A stretch of 64,000 bases of DNA from an uncultured Flavobacteriaceae bacterium. GTDB lineage: Bacteria; Bacteroidota; Bacteroidia; Flavobacteriales; Flavobacteriaceae. The translations under genes were made by a program, and so were the position numbers. The stretch is taken from assembly GCA_949372605.1 (NCBI GenBank), contig CASIAE010000004.1:38400-102399 (forward strand). Direction: 5' to 3'. The notes under the pieces are model-generated. The model was given only the letters and a program-made list of their open reading frames with translations, did not search any database and had not been told where the DNA came from. Shown here piece by piece: positions 62,750-64,000 of this stretch; within the stretch, counting starts at the first letter, position 1; each line of letters opens with the position of its first letter.

Positions 62750-64000
62750 ATGAATAAAATTTTCAATATTTATATTATTCTGATCATTGTGACAGTTTTA
62801 TGGTTTGTTTCATCATGTGAATTGATGCCCCATAAAACAACTTCAATTAAAACGCAGACAAAAAAACCCAACATACTTTTATTAATGTCCGATAATCAGT
62901 CTGCTGAACATTTGGGTTGCTATGGTGATACATCTATAAAAACACCCCATATCGACAAGCTGGCAAAAAATGGGTTAATTTTCAATAACGCCTTTTGTTC
63001 AGCTCCATCATGTTCACCTGCTAGGGCTTCAATGCTAACTGGTCAGGACATTTGGAGCTTGGGAGAGGCAGCCAATCTTTGGAGCAGTTTCCCCAGAGTT
63101 AAGGTTTACTCCAAATTGATGGAGGAATCGGGTTATCATGTTGGGATTGAAGGTAAAGGTTGGGGGCCCGGAGATGAGACTGTAACGGGTTGGGAGCAAA
63201 ATCCTGGGGGAGTGAGGTACTATACTTTTGAGGAATTCTTTAATGAAACAGAAAAAGGTCAACCCTGGATGTATTGGTACAGTAGCAGGGACCCACATCG
63301 ACCTTACAAAAAAGAAGGATGGAAAAGTTCGGGTATCCAGCTCGATTCGATATATGTTCCGCCCTACCTTCCCGACAATGAAGCGGTGAGGAAAGACATT
63401 GCCGATTATTACAATGAAATTCAAAGATTTGATGAAGAAGTAGGTTCTTACATAGCCTTACTTAAAGAAATGGGACAGGTTGAAAACACTATAATTATTG
63501 TTTGTAGTGATAATGGTTGGCAAATGCCAAGAGGTTTGGCCAATTTATACGATTTTGGCACCAAAATTCCATTGATCATTTCTTGGCCAAAATTTTTCCC
63601 GCCAGGACGAAAAGTGGATGACTTTATCAACATTAAGGATTTTGCTCCTACCCTACTGGATCTCGCAAATATTCCCATACCTGAAGAGATGAATGCCCAG
63701 AGTTTCGCCGATATACTCACTTCCAATAAACAGGGTATAATCGATCCGAAAAGAGATCATGTCATCATGGCAAGAGAACGGCATGCCTTTGTTAGAAGAG
63801 GAGGACTAGGTTATCCTGGCCGGGCAATCAGAACAACCGATTACCTCTATATCAAAAATTACGAACCCAATCGGTGGCCTGCCGGAGATCCTCCTTTGTA
63901 TGGAGATGTGGATGCCCATATGTTGCATTACGAGGCTCCAACAAAAATCTATATGTTAGAAAATAAAAACTCAAAGCAAGTTAAACCATTATTTGATTTA
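62750..64000 (+). CDS. S1-type sulfatase, C-terminus cut by window edge
   Basis: My translation MNKIFNIYIILIIVTVLWFVSSCELMPHKTTSIKTQTKKPNILLLMSDNQSAEHLGCYGD...CSPARASMLTGQ; SDNGWQMPRG. Not in the ORF track because it runs off the edge. Confidence 0.9.
   Translation, partial: MNKIFNIYIILIIVTVLWFVSSCELMPHKTTSIKTQTKKPNILLLMSDNQSAEHLGCYGDTSIKTPHIDKLAKNGLIFNNAFCSAPSCSPARASMLTGQDIWSLGEAANLWSSFPRVKVYSKLMEESGYHVGIEGKGWGPGDETVTGWEQNPGGVRYYTFEEFFNETEKGQPWMYWYSSRDPHRPYKKEGWKSSGIQLDSIYVPPYLPDNEAVRKDIADYYNEIQRFDEEVGSYIALLKEMGQVENTIIIVCSDNGWQMPRGLANLYDFGTKIPLIISWPKFFPPGRKVDDFINIKDFAPTLLDLANIPIPEEMNAQSFADILTSNKQGIIDPKRDHVIMARERHAFVRRGGLGYPGRAIRTTDYLYIKNYEPNRWPAGDPPLYGDVDAHMLHYEAPTKIYMLENKNSKQVKPLFDL

Noticed and set aside
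63035-63726. Minus-strand ORFs of 129 and 92 aa
   Set aside because: Antisense to the edge sulfatase, which the ORF track omitted because it has no stop in the window.

Overview
AT-rich window from a Bacteroidota genome, most likely a marine Flavobacteriaceae; that assignment is inferred from gene content and codon style. It looks like an algal or sulfated-polysaccharide utilisation region. It carries four formylglycine-type sulfatases (one fused to a GH78-like alpha-L-rhamnosidase), a GH28-like enzyme at the left edge, a GH43/GH32-like five-bladed propeller enzyme, a DUF5060/DUF4038-type glycosidase, CBM9-like and DUF5916-like proteins, ThuA and PHP proteins, an ECF sigma/FecR/STN-SusC/SusD set, and a catabolic block (PQQ dehydrogenase, BNR hydrolase, DHDPS/NAL-like aldolase, SSS symporter, NRAMP-like transporter, NagB). 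From about 35 to 61 kb gene content is lower: small orphan genes, phage or adhesin relics, BspA-like (DUF285) repeat proteins, and at least two families of short intergenic repeats. Many otherwise good genes carry one-base frameshifts, mostly in homopolymers, so either assembly error or active decay has to be resolved. No tRNA, rRNA or CRISPR array was recognised. I did not find a clearly new defence-type or enzymatic system. The best candidates for novelty are the dispersed repeat families, an NRAMP homologue lacking the canonical metal ligands, the sulfatase-GH78 fusion, and an uncharacterised 522-aa protein.
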